Positions 53,864 through 61,605 of a stretch of DNA of 64,000 bases are shown piece after piece. The translations under genes were made by a program, and so were the position numbers. Positions within the stretch are counted from its first letter, which is position 1; each line of letters opens with the position of its first letter. The stretch comes from Hyphococcus aureus (GTDB lineage: Bacteria; Pseudomonadota; Alphaproteobacteria; Caulobacterales; Parvularculaceae): NCBI RefSeq assembly GCF_042643165.1, contig NZ_JBHRSH010000002.1, positions 1,240,001 through 1,304,000 of the forward strand, written 5' to 3'. The notes under the pieces were generated by a model. That model was given only the letters and a program-made list of their open reading frames with translations. It did not search any database and had not been told where the DNA came from.

Positions 53864-54132
53864 TCGCCCTCCCTTTTCGTGTCGATCTTGTCTTCGATGC
53901 GGATCAGCGTGGCGGAGACGAACCGCACCTGTTCTTCAAGGCGCGCCGTGCGTTCGATGATTTGCGTGTTGTCGTCGGCGCGGCGCTCAAGTTGTGCGAG
54001 CCGCTCGGACGCCGCGTCCGCCCAGATCAGGCCGAGGCCCGTCTGCACGATCACTGCGGCGCCAATCGCCACCGTGACGCGCATCTCATAAGGTTTTTCG
54101 AGCGGCGCTTTGGGGAAGGAAACGCTATGCAT
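53860..54132 (-). CDS. GTA gp3.5-type small membrane protein
   Basis: 90 residues from the ATG at 54132: a membrane helix (VTVAIGAAVIVQTGLGLIWA) then a coiled coil (LAQLERRADDNTQIIERTAR). It matches the small gene placed between portal and protease in GTAs (g3.5). The open frame extends upstream to 54246 over the portal gene, which I reject. Confidence 0.85.
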   Translation of the reverse strand: MHSVSFPKAPLEKPYEMRVTVAIGAAVIVQTGLGLIWADAASERLAQLERRADDNTQIIERTARLEEQVRFVSATLIRIEDKIDTKREGE

Positions 54133-55300
54133 CGCCGCCCTCCCTTGCCGGCAAGCCAAGCGCGCTGCGTTTTTCATCTTCACTGAGGAAATCCGCGCGG
54201 GAAACACGCATCCACATCGCATCGCGCTCCGCTGACAGGGCCTCAATATCCGTCGTCTGACAGATCACTTGCGCGTCCGGCCAGACCGGCGCGAACCAAC
54301 CCGTCAGCGCGCTCGCGGTTTTCTTGACCAGCGGCAACACCGTCTGTTTCCAGAAAGCGAGATTGGCTTCTTTATAGTTGGAATAGGTGTTGTCGCCGGG
54401 AATGCCGAGCAGCATCGGAGGCACGCCAAAGGCCAGCGCGATCTCGCGCGCCGCGGCGTGTTTGGCCTCGATGAAATCCATGTCGGCGGGCGACAAAGAC
54501 ATGGATCGCCACTCAAGACCGCCATCGAGCACCAGCGGACGCCCTGCGTTCGCAGAACCCTGATAAGCGTCTTCCAATTCAGACTTCAGCCGGTCGAACT
54601 GATCGCCGGTGAGGTTTTCCGCGCCTTCCGGTCCCTTATAAACCAGCGCGCCTGACGGCCGCGCGGCATTGTCGAGCAATGACTTGTTCCAGGCCGACGC
54701 CGCGTTGTGCAAATCAACCGACGCGCTCGCCGCTTCCAAAGGCGACAACCCGTAATGATCGTTGGTCGGGTGAAACAGTTTCAGATGCAGGATCGGCGAG
54801 AGCGAACCATCATCCGGCTTTCTGAACGTCACCGAACGACCTGCGACGGAGTAATCATAGCCTTCAGCCCAGCCGGACTTGCCGGGCCGCACCTTCATCC
54901 GGTCAGGACGCAGCGCGTAAAGCTCGCGCGGGAGACCGTCGAGCGTGACGCCTTCGAGATAGGCGTTGCCGGCGGTTTGCAGGAAGCCATAAAAGCTCTC
55001 GAGCAATTCCGCGCCCGACTGTTCCGGATTGGGTTTCGCCAGCAGCGTTAACAGGGGATGGTCAGCCATCACGGCGCCCGCCTCCGCCACCCGCAGCGGC
55101 GCCGACGCCGTCGCCTCGGAAACCAGCCGGATACAGCGATAGGCGATAACATTGCGCTCATAACCGGCGCGCGCGAGCGACACATAATCGCGCGATGTCC
55201 AGACCGGCGCGCCGGTGCGGTGCAGCGCGATTAACGCTTTCGCCGCTGAGGCTTTTCGTTCCGGCGCTTTGCGCACGAAGATATTGGGAATGAAGGACAT
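54125..55300 (-). CDS. GTA portal protein, HK97 family (RcGTA gp3 type)
   Basis: 391 residues: NVIAYRCIRLVSEATASAPL, HPLLTLLAKPNPEQSGAELL, PILHLKLFHPTNDHYGLSPL, and KEANLAFWKQTVLPLVKK are standard portal-family segments. It forms the DNA entry ring of the head. It overlaps the g3.5 gene by eight bases and is 12 bases after the terminase stop. Confidence 0.96.
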   Translation of the reverse strand: MSFIPNIFVRKAPERKASAAKALIALHRTGAPVWTSRDYVSLARAGYERNVIAYRCIRLVSEATASAPLRVAEAGAVMADHPLLTLLAKPNPEQSGAELLESFYGFLQTAGNAYLEGVTLDGLPRELYALRPDRMKVRPGKSGWAEGYDYSVAGRSVTFRKPDDGSLSPILHLKLFHPTNDHYGLSPLEAASASVDLHNAASAWNKSLLDNAARPSGALVYKGPEGAENLTGDQFDRLKSELEDAYQGSANAGRPLVLDGGLEWRSMSLSPADMDFIEAKHAAAREIALAFGVPPMLLGIPGDNTYSNYKEANLAFWKQTVLPLVKKTASALTGWFAPVWPDAQVICQTTDIEALSAERDAMWMRVSRADFLSEDEKRSALGLPAREGGDA

Positions 55301-55312
55301 TAAGGATGTCTC

Positions 55313-56554
55313 CTAATTCAACTTCCGAACGCCGGGTTTGGGCGCCGGCTTCGACAACATGAGATCGGTGATGGCCCAGACGAGTGCGTCGAGACGGTCG
55401 GGACTTTTTGATCCCTCGCCTGTGAACGTCGTCATCTGGTCTTCGAGTTTTGAAAACGCGCCGACGTGACGAACGCGTCCTTGCTCGTAAAGCGCGGCGA
55501 CCGGTTCGGCCCTCAGCTTTTTGCCGCGCGTTGCGTGCACCCCGCGCACCGGCGCCTGGCTGTCCACTTGCGCGATGACGGCTTTGGCCATGTCGCCGCC
55601 CTGATTAACCTCAACGACGATGCGGTCGGCGGAAAATTCGTGATAGGCGGCGGCGGTTCTCGACGCCCATTGCTGGGGGGAAAGTCCCGCCGCCGACCAG
55701 TCCGCGAGAACGAAGGCGGTTTTCACATCGCCGCAATAAGCGACGCCGGCGATGACGATGCCGCATTCGTCCGCGTTTTCGCCGCCCGTCGCAGGGGGAT
55801 CGACAGCGACGACGATACGATCGAGCGGCGGTGCGGCGGAAATCCGCGACGCTTCGATCAGATTCCATGTCCACAAAGCGCCAGCCACATCGTCGACGAT
55901 TTCGCCCATGAGTTCCTGACGCCCAAGCGCCGTGCCTTCATAAAGCGCCGCGATCTCGGTGAAGAATGCTTCCGATAGATGCGCGCGATTGTCGTAAGTC
56001 GAGGCGCGCACCGTTTCCGTTGTCGGCGAGGCAATCAATCGCTTGAGCAGCGCCATAGGGCGCGGTGTCGTCGTCACGATCTGGCGCGGCTTCTCACCGA
56101 GGCGCAATGCAAGCTGGAGGTTCGACCAGGTTTCCTCCGCATATCGCCATTTCGCAAACTCGTCGCTCCATGCGTTAGTGAACTGGTAGCCGCGAATGCC
56201 GTCCGGGTCTTCCGCCGAAAACGCGTAAGCAACGGCGCCGTCAGGCCAGACAAGACGTCGGCGCGAGGCTTCATATTGCGGAACTTCCCCGGAAGGGGAC
56301 ACCGCGCGAATGCCGGATGGTCCCTCGATCATGACTTCCCTCGCATCGGCGTATGTTTCCGCAACAAGCGCGATGGCGCCGCCCTTGTTGTCGTTTGCAA
56401 TCTGGCGCACCCATTCGGCGCCAGCGCGGGTTTTCCCTGCCCCGCGGCCGCCAAGCAGGAGCCAGGTTGTCCAGTCGCCATCGGGCTCTTTTTGATGATC
56501 GAGCGCATTAGCGTCCCAGTCCTTGTCGTAATGCGCCCGGTGATATTCCTTCAT
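55313..56554 (-). CDS. GTA large terminase (RcGTA gp2 type)
   Basis: 413 residues from the ATG at 56554; the frame is open to 56680, but the shorter start reduces the overlap with g1 to 47 bases and has GAGG upstream. ATPase domain: Walker A GGRGAGKTRAG, Walker B-like VALVAE, TTTPRPMALLK. The nuclease domain has VVAVDPPATGG with the first metal Asp, and SPDRLDALVWAITDL. It packages host DNA by the headful method in GTAs. Confidence 0.95.
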   Translation of the reverse strand: MKEYHRAHYDKDWDANALDHQKEPDGDWTTWLLLGGRGAGKTRAGAEWVRQIANDNKGGAIALVAETYADAREVMIEGPSGIRAVSPSGEVPQYEASRRRLVWPDGAVAYAFSAEDPDGIRGYQFTNAWSDEFAKWRYAEETWSNLQLALRLGEKPRQIVTTTPRPMALLKRLIASPTTETVRASTYDNRAHLSEAFFTEIAALYEGTALGRQELMGEIVDDVAGALWTWNLIEASRISAAPPLDRIVVAVDPPATGGENADECGIVIAGVAYCGDVKTAFVLADWSAAGLSPQQWASRTAAAYHEFSADRIVVEVNQGGDMAKAVIAQVDSQAPVRGVHATRGKKLRAEPVAALYEQGRVRHVGAFSKLEDQMTTFTGEGSKSPDRLDALVWAITDLMLSKPAPKPGVRKLN

Positions 56555-56921
56555 CGCCTCGTCCCTCAGCCACGCGATCCTCTTCTTCAATGCGTTCAAT
56601 CTGGCGCTCGAGCTTTCGCTTGAGGCCGCGGATGGCGTCGTCGGTGATTTGGGGCGGCGCGGCGCTGTCATGCGTTTCAAGTTCCTTTGCTTCGTCTTTC
56701 TTCATGCGTTCGGAAATTTGCGCCGCGCTCATCAGCGTACGCAGGGCGCGGGCGCCGCGATCGAAAATGTCGTCGTCATATTCGGTGAGCAGGGAGCGCG
56801 AACGGCGCATCACAAGTTTCTGGATGCGGCCCGCAAGCGCGTCCCAGCTATCGTCATCGGGCGTCTTATCCTGCGCGCCGGACGCTCCCGCTTCGGTGAT
56901 GTCGATTTGGTTTTTCATCAT
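56508..56921 (-). CDS. GTA gp1-type protein, probable small terminase
   Basis: 137 residues, helical and highly charged (RSRSLLTEYDDDIFDRGARA, IRGLKRKLERQIERIEEEDR). Position immediately before the large terminase and its length fit RcGTA gp1, the small terminase that holds packaging specificity low. First gene of the operon; 47 bases overlap the terminase start. Possible starts at 56921 and 56918. Confidence 0.85.
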   Translation of the reverse strand: MMKNQIDITEAGASGAQDKTPDDDSWDALAGRIQKLVMRRSRSLLTEYDDDIFDRGARALRTLMSAAQISERMKKDEAKELETHDSAAPPQITDDAIRGLKRKLERQIERIEEEDRVAEGRGDEGISPGALRQGLGR

Positions 56922-56990
56922 GGAACGGATGATACGGCCGCTCTGGAAGTGGTGGATAACTATTCACCAAACCTCAAAAAACAGGCCTTT

Positions 56991-57008
56991 TTCATCACAA
57001 ATGATGAA
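56991..57008. promoter_or_regulatory. Perfect palindrome upstream of the GTA operon
   Basis: TTCATCA, four bases, TGATGAA: 7-base half sites, 70 bases upstream of g1. On neither strand is it followed by a run of T after the stem in the sense of the YcgN gene, so it is more likely an operator than a terminator. A candidate binding site for a GTA regulator; inference only. Confidence 0.4.
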
Positions 57009-57057
57009 TTTTGCAAGCAGGCGTTCGCGTTATTGGGGTAGGATTTTGAGAACGGAT

Positions 57058-57507
57058 TTAGCGCTCTCTTACGATCCGGCTTTCCAGCAACTCATCCGTG
57101 ATCTCAAGATCGTTTTCAGAAACGAGATCCGGCGAGACGGATATTTTCGCGCGCGTCACGCTGTTTGGATCGCCAGTGCGCAAGGGATGCCAGGTCGGCA
57201 GTTTCTTGCCTTCGGCGAGACGGCGATAGGCGCAGGTCGGCGGCATCCATTTCAGCGCGCCCACATTGTCCGGCGTTAACTGCACACAGTCGCTCACCTG
57301 TTTCATGCGATTGGCGTAATCGGTGCAGCGGCGGCGCGCCACATCGAACAGCTTGCAGGCGATGTCGGTCTCGAACACTTCGTCCGTGTCTTCATTGTGC
57401 AGGACATAGATGCAGCAGCGCCCGCAGCCGTCGCACAGGGACTCCCACTCCTCGTCGGTCATCTCGGAGAGCTTTTTCTTTTCCCAAAAGGGTTTTGGTT
57501 GCGCCAT
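57058..57507 (-). CDS. YcgN/UPF0260-family cysteine-cluster protein
   Basis: 149 residues. WESLCDGCGRCCIYVLHNED is the family cysteine cluster, followed by CKLFDVARRRCTDYANRMKQ and PPTCAYRRLAEGKKLPTWHPL. The spacing of cysteines suggests a metal or Fe-S site; function is unknown in the family. On the same strand as the GTA operon, 136 bases before its first gene. Confidence 0.93.
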   Translation of the reverse strand: MAQPKPFWEKKKLSEMTDEEWESLCDGCGRCCIYVLHNEDTDEVFETDIACKLFDVARRRCTDYANRMKQVSDCVQLTPDNVGALKWMPPTCAYRRLAEGKKLPTWHPLRTGDPNSVTRAKISVSPDLVSENDLEITDELLESRIVRER

Positions 57508-57769
57508 TCGTGTGTCCTAAACGCTCCGGCGCCCCGGCGCCAGCACCCTAGCGGTAGCACGAACCGCTTATTTCGAATTTTGTTGATATCGCGCTAGCAA
57601 TCATTGAAAATGAAAATGTCGCCAAACAGGAACCGATGCGATCACGACACTTGACTTTCTGCAAGGCGGAGATCGCCTGGGGCGGCTGATCCGGGAAAAA
57701 GACTGGGCTGAGACGTCCCTCGGCGAGCCGACTGGCTGGCCTGATTCCCTTAAACTGAGCATCAGACTG

Positions 57770-58786
57770 ATGCTCACGACGCAGCACCCGATGCTGATTT
57801 TCTGGGGTCCGGACCATCTTTGTTTTTACAATGACGCCTTCGCGCGATCCCTCGGGCCGGAGAAAGACCCGGCCGGCCTTGGCGCTCCGGCCAAGGTCAT
57901 GTGGCGAGAAACCTGGGATGAGATCACCGGACCGCAAATTCAACATGTGATGAGCGGACGCGGCGCCACATGGCACGAAAACCAGCTCGTGCCGATCGAC
58001 CGGCATGGGGTTCGCGATGAGGTTTACTGGACTTACAGCTTTAACCCCATCAACCACCCTGAAGCGCCGACTGGCGTCGGCGGCGTTCTGGTAATCTGTA
58101 CAGAAACGACCCATCAGGTGAAATCCGAACAGCATGAGCGCGCTGAATCGGCGAGAGCCCATGTCAACTTAAAGGAAACGCATCATCGCGTAAAAAACAA
58201 TCTCATGACCATCATGGCGATTGTCGGTCTGGAACGTCGCAAGCTTGATAATCCCGAGCTCCGGCAATCTCTCGACCGTATTCGCGCCCGTCTCGACAGC
58301 TTCGCCCAGCTTTATGAAATGATGCTGGTGGCGGATGATGAAGACGCCGTTGACGCCGGACAGTATATACGCCGTTTATGCGAAAAGCTTAGCGAAATCA
58401 CCATGAGCGGTTCTACAACGAAAGTTGATTGCCGCGTACAGACCATCAGTGTGTATCTGAATCCGGATGACGCTATCTCCCTTGGCGCTATCGCGGTTGA
58501 GCTCACCAGCAACGCCGTCACCCATGCTTTTCAGGACCGGAATTCGGGCGTAATTGACGTTAGGCTGTTGCGTGATGGCGATGATTTCTCCCTTATTATT
58601 TGCGACGATGGCATTGGCGACAATGAACGAGCGCATGAACAATCATCGTCCTCCACCGGCATCGGCATGGAATTGGTGAAGCATTACGCACAATCCCTGG
58701 ACGGATCGCTCACAACTGAAGCAAGTGAGAGCGGCACCACAGTGACGCTGCGGTTTCCGGCGTCAAGAGAAGTCGCCGCCACATAA
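57770..58786 (+). CDS. HisKA_2-family sensor histidine kinase, start uncertain or disrupted
   Basis: From the first in-frame ATG (57770) the protein has 338 residues: PAS-like sensor (HPMLIFWGPDHLCFYNDAFAR), H-box ETHHRVKNNLMTIMAIVG and HATPase_c (GAIAVELTSNAVTHAF, STGIGMELVKHY). But the frame is open from 57614 and the upstream codons read DFLQGGDRLGRLIREKDW and SLGEPTGWPDSLK, the conserved beginning of this PAS group. No ATG, GTG or TTG lies in that part, so translation may begin at an unusual codon or a one-base frameshift separates it from an ATG at 57636. No response regulator is adjacent. Confidence 0.82.
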   Translation: MLTTQHPMLIFWGPDHLCFYNDAFARSLGPEKDPAGLGAPAKVMWRETWDEITGPQIQHVMSGRGATWHENQLVPIDRHGVRDEVYWTYSFNPINHPEAPTGVGGVLVICTETTHQVKSEQHERAESARAHVNLKETHHRVKNNLMTIMAIVGLERRKLDNPELRQSLDRIRARLDSFAQLYEMMLVADDEDAVDAGQYIRRLCEKLSEITMSGSTTKVDCRVQTISVYLNPDDAISLGAIAVELTSNAVTHAFQDRNSGVIDVRLLRDGDDFSLIICDDGIGDNERAHEQSSSSTGIGMELVKHYAQSLDGSLTTEASESGTTVTLRFPASREVAAT

Positions 58787-58877
58787 TCCCCTGCGCAGCG
58801 CAGCATTTTCCCGCCTATTGTTTCCGCGCTGGCAATGGCCCTACACTCCTCACCACAAAAACAGGAGGGGGCTCCAT

Positions 58878-59363
58878 ATGATCCGTTATCTGAAAATCAT
58901 TCTTGTCGTGTTTGTCGGGCTTCAGGGCCTCACCTACGCCGCCGGAAACATCATCAACTGGGAGGAAGCGAAAGGCTTTGTCGGCTATGTTTTATCGCTT
59001 GAGGGTCACGAGGTTTATCCCAATGACCTCGCACCGGCGATCACCAGTCCGGCGCTGGTCACGCTTACATTGATGGTCATTGTCACATGCGAATTTCTGG
59101 TGGGCGCGGTGTCGATGATCGGCGCACTGAAAATGCTCGGCGCGGCCGGAAAGCCCGCCGATCAGTTCAATGCCTCCAAGAGTTTCGCTATTTTGGGGTG
59201 CGGCATCGGCGTCGCCCTGTGGTTCGGCTTGTTCACCGTTGTAGGCGGCGGCATTCTCGGCATGTGGCAGACGCCGCTTGGCGACGGGTCCATGGACGGC
59301 GCCTTCATCTATTTCATGTCGAGCGGGCTGGTGATGGTGTTCGTGAATATGAAGGACGATTAG
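58878..59363 (+). CDS. DUF2165-family membrane protein
   Basis: 161 residues, four membrane helices (ILVVFVGLQGLTYAAGNI; LVTLTLMVIVTCEFLVGAV; KSFAILGCGIGVALWFGLFT; FIYFMSSGLVMVFVNM). Small integral membrane proteins of this family have unknown function. A strong AGGAGGGG site at 58863-58870 sets the ATG at 58878 rather than 58818. It overlaps the convergent regulator by four bases. Confidence 0.9.
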   Translation: MIRYLKIILVVFVGLQGLTYAAGNIINWEEAKGFVGYVLSLEGHEVYPNDLAPAITSPALVTLTLMVIVTCEFLVGAVSMIGALKMLGAAGKPADQFNASKSFAILGCGIGVALWFGLFTVVGGGILGMWQTPLGDGSMDGAFIYFMSSGLVMVFVNMKDD

Positions 59364-60049
59364 GCGCCCCTCACCCGATACGCACACCGTCTTGCGCCGG
59401 CGAGGATATGTTCTTCGCGGGTGACGGTCGCGCCCTTGCCTAACACGTCGGAGAAAACTTTAAGCTCACCCGCGCAAAGCCCGGTGCACACCTTTGCCGC
59501 TGAACAGATCGGGCAATGGTTTTCGATCAAGAGCCAGTCGCGCCCGTCTTTTTTGGCTTCCGCCATATAGCCTTCATCGGAGCGCGCCTTGGCGAGTTTC
59601 TTCACGCGCTCGCCCAGCGTCTTCGCCCCGGATAATTTTTCGCCATAGGCTTCGCGCTGCATGTCGCCATGTTTTTTGATGAACTTCTGCAACCCTTCTG
59701 CGCCGAACAGCTCCTCGACCGACTGGATCATCTCCACCGCCAGGGACTGATGCGCATCAGGAAAAACCCGCGCTGACGCCGCCGTCAGCGACCAGTATTT
59801 CACCGGGCGCCCGCGCCCCTTTGCTTGCGACCTTGGCTCAACAAGCCCCTCCTCCTCCAACGCGTAAAGCTGCAGCCGCGCCGCCATGGGCGTGAGCGAC
59901 AACGCCGGACCGATGTCGGACGCGCAAAGCTCTCCCTCGCGTTTCAGCATGTCGAGGATGGCCGCGCGGGTAGCGCCGGTCTCGCCTGAGGCCGCTGTGT
60001 TTTTTGACTTATCGGCTTTCTTGATGGGCGTATTCGATATTTTGCTCAT
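59360..60049 (-). CDS. HTH transcriptional regulator with C-terminal cysteine cluster (SufR-like)
   Basis: 229 residues. N-terminal winged-helix domain (LKREGELCASDIGPALSLTPMA, ARLQLYALEEEGLVEPRSQA). C-terminal part: NHCPICSAAKVCTGLCAGELKVF plus ARRCAYRV, five cysteines in the arrangement of SufR-like Fe-S or metal-sensing repressors. Divergent from the VOC gene across an 81-base region with repeated sequences, so it probably represses both. The first 25 residues are Lys/Thr/Ser-rich and may be disordered. Confidence 0.88.
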   Translation of the reverse strand: MSKISNTPIKKADKSKNTAASGETGATRAAILDMLKREGELCASDIGPALSLTPMAARLQLYALEEEGLVEPRSQAKGRGRPVKYWSLTAASARVFPDAHQSLAVEMIQSVEELFGAEGLQKFIKKHGDMQREAYGEKLSGAKTLGERVKKLAKARSDEGYMAEAKKDGRDWLLIENHCPICSAAKVCTGLCAGELKVFSDVLGKGATVTREEHILAGARRCAYRVRGA

Positions 60050-60071
60050 GCCCTATTTATAAAAGTTCTTG

Positions 60072-60122
60072 CTTTCAAAAACAAGGGTCATTATTGAAAG
60101 CCTATTCTTTCATAAATAAGGG
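60072..60122. promoter_or_regulatory. Operator-like repeats between the SufR-like regulator and the VOC gene
   Basis: CTTTCAAAAACAAGGG (60072-60087) and CTTTCATAAATAAGGG (60107-60122) are a direct repeat with period 35. TTGAAAG (60094-60100) is the inverse of the first CTTTCAA. They lie exactly in the divergent promoter region, as operators of an autoregulating repressor would. Confidence 0.55.
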
Positions 60123-60130
60123 AGACGACA

Positions 60131-60607
60131 ATGACGAAAGAACTGGAGAAACCTGAAGCCAAGCCGGTCACGGCGCCGCGCATCGAACATGTGAACCTCA
60201 TCGTTACGGCCATTGACCCGACGGTGAAATTCCTGACCGCCGCCTTCCCCCACTGGGCGATCCGCGGCGAAGGCGGCGGCGAGTGGGCGGGAATTCCGCG
60301 CCGCTGGGTGCATGTGGGCGATGACGCCAATTACCTCACCCTAAATGAGTTCCACCTGCCGACGGCCGCGCGCGGGCGTCACCGAGAATTGCAGAGCTCA
60401 GAGCCCGGTCTTGCCCATATCGGTTTTGAAGTCGCCGATCTCGACGAGGTCGTGCGCCAGCTTAAAGACGCCGGCCATGAGCCCGATCATCTCGGCGAGA
60501 CCCATCCGCACCGGCGCAATCTCTATTACATCGACGCCGAGGGGCTCGAGTTCGAATTCGTTGAATATTCCAGCCGCGTTCCGGCGGAAAAAAATCTCTA
60601 TCAATAG
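60131..60607 (+). CDS. VOC-superfamily protein (glyoxalase/dioxygenase fold)
   Basis: 158 residues with two betaalphabetabetabeta modules: RIEHVNLIVTAIDPTVKFLT (His as metal ligand) and EPGLAHIGFEVADLDEVVRQ, LYYIDAEGLEFEFVEY (second-module His and Glu). This is a metal-dependent VOC enzyme: lyase, isomerase or dioxygenase. Regulated probably by the divergent SufR-like protein. GGGAGACGAC precedes the ATG. Confidence 0.9.
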   Translation: MTKELEKPEAKPVTAPRIEHVNLIVTAIDPTVKFLTAAFPHWAIRGEGGGEWAGIPRRWVHVGDDANYLTLNEFHLPTAARGRHRELQSSEPGLAHIGFEVADLDEVVRQLKDAGHEPDHLGETHPHRRNLYYIDAEGLEFEFVEYSSRVPAEKNLYQ

Positions 60608-60628
60608 GAGGCGGCGATAAACACGACG

Positions 60629-60719
60629 ATCCTTCGAGACGAAGATTTTCCTTCATCCTGAGGGCGGCAAAGCCGCGTCTCGAAGGACGAAGGAAAATTT
60701 TCTCCTCAGGATGAAGGGG
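60629..60719. repeat. Palindromic repeat element, second copy
   Basis: Nested inverted modules: ATCCTTCGAGAC / GTCTCGAAGGA and TCATCCTGAG / CTCAGGATGA, as in the element at 46979-47100, with a small central GGCGGCAAAGCCGC hairpin. It lies just after the VOC gene. Confidence 0.8.
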
Positions 60720-60751
60720 CGTGTAAGCGATATTTTTCTGGAAAATTAGAA

Positions 60752-60838
60752 ATGGTGACTGATATGACCAAACACATGCATGATGGCGGCGATCTCGCCG
60801 AAGCCCTGCGCCGCGTGATGGAGCGCAAAGGCAAATGA
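60752..60838 (+). CDS. Small ORF coupled to the flavodoxin-fold reductase
   Basis: 28 residues (MVTDMTKHMHDGGDLAEALR and so on, ending RKGK). Its TGA overlaps the ATG of the next gene (ATGA), a hallmark of translational coupling, and it has no strong ribosome site of its own. It may be a real microprotein or a leader. No homologue recognised. Confidence 0.4.
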   Translation: MVTDMTKHMHDGGDLAEALRRVMERKGK

Positions 60839-61347
60839 CTATTCTCTCCATTCTCGGATCGAGCCGCGCTGACGGAGATACAGCGCGGCTCCTTAGCGCC
60901 GTCCTCGCACATCTTCCGGGTACAGAGCGGGTTGATCTCGGAACATTGCGGATCGGCCCCTATTCCTACAGCCACGCAAACGCCGATGACGATTTCCTGC
61001 CGCTTGCGCAGGCCATGCTGAAAGCGCAGGCGATCGTGCTCGCCAGTCCGGTTTACTGGTACACGATGAGCGCACAGATGAAGCTGTTCTTCGACCGCCT
61101 CTCGGACCTCACCGATCCGCCCTATAAAACCATCGGCAAACAGCTTGCAGGCAAGACGCTCTTCGTCGTCGCGACCGGCTCCGATCCGAAACCACCCGAG
61201 TCTTTCGTTCATCCCTTTGAAGACAGTGCAGGCTATTTCAACATGCAATGGGGCGGCGTGTTTTATCGCCCCGGCGCGCCAGCGCTCAGTGATGAACATG
61301 AACGCGCCGCCCATGCGTTCGCGAGCGACATCGCCGCTGCGCGCTGA
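60835..61347 (+). CDS. NADPH-dependent FMN reductase/flavodoxin-fold oxidoreductase
   Basis: 170 residues. ILGSSRADGDTARLLSAVLA is the phosphate-binding loop of the NAD(P)H:quinone/FMN reductase family, and ASPVYWYTMSAQMKLFFDR the second flavin-binding motif. It should transfer electrons from NAD(P)H to a flavin or quinone-like acceptor. It overlaps a 28-residue ORF by four bases. Confidence 0.9.
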   Translation: MTILSILGSSRADGDTARLLSAVLAHLPGTERVDLGTLRIGPYSYSHANADDDFLPLAQAMLKAQAIVLASPVYWYTMSAQMKLFFDRLSDLTDPPYKTIGKQLAGKTLFVVATGSDPKPPESFVHPFEDSAGYFNMQWGGVFYRPGAPALSDEHERAAHAFASDIAAAR

Positions 61348-61605
61348 CGGGCGCCTGCCCTGCATCTATCTTTTTTCCGGCGCGAAATCGCCTCAATCGC
61401 GATGAATGCTGTTCCCTGGTCAGGCGCGAAGGCGCCTGTCACTGGGGGAGATACAGATGGCCATCAGCCGTCAATTCATAGTGCGTCCGGCGCGTTTCCA
61501 GGGCTTTTTTCGCCTCAACCGCAATTTCGCACCCCCCTGTGATCTACATCACTCACGCCCGGCCCCCGCCGGGCGTAGCGTCAGCCTATCAACAGGGGGC
61601 ATCCT
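61348..61605. other. Non-coding region before cassette copy 1
   Basis: 258 bases with a CAGGCG/CGCCTG hairpin (about 61420-61437) and a Crp/Fnr-like box at 61538-61553. A short Arg-rich frame (61457-61609) overlaps the cassette start by ATGA, but I do not trust it as a gene. Confidence 0.4.
61538..61553. promoter_or_regulatory. Crp/Fnr-superfamily-like box
   Basis: TGTGATCTACATCACT: TGTGA and TCACT separated by six bases, symmetric except the last base, about 50 bases before cassette gene A1. The core TGATCTACATCA resembles both CRP and FixK/FNR sites. Candidate activator or repressor site of the first cassette; no equivalent was found before the second. Confidence 0.45.

Noticed and set aside
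43097..56921. Interpretation as an ordinary prophage
   Set aside because: No integrase, repressor, replication, holin or attachment repeats; gene order and sizes match gene transfer agents.
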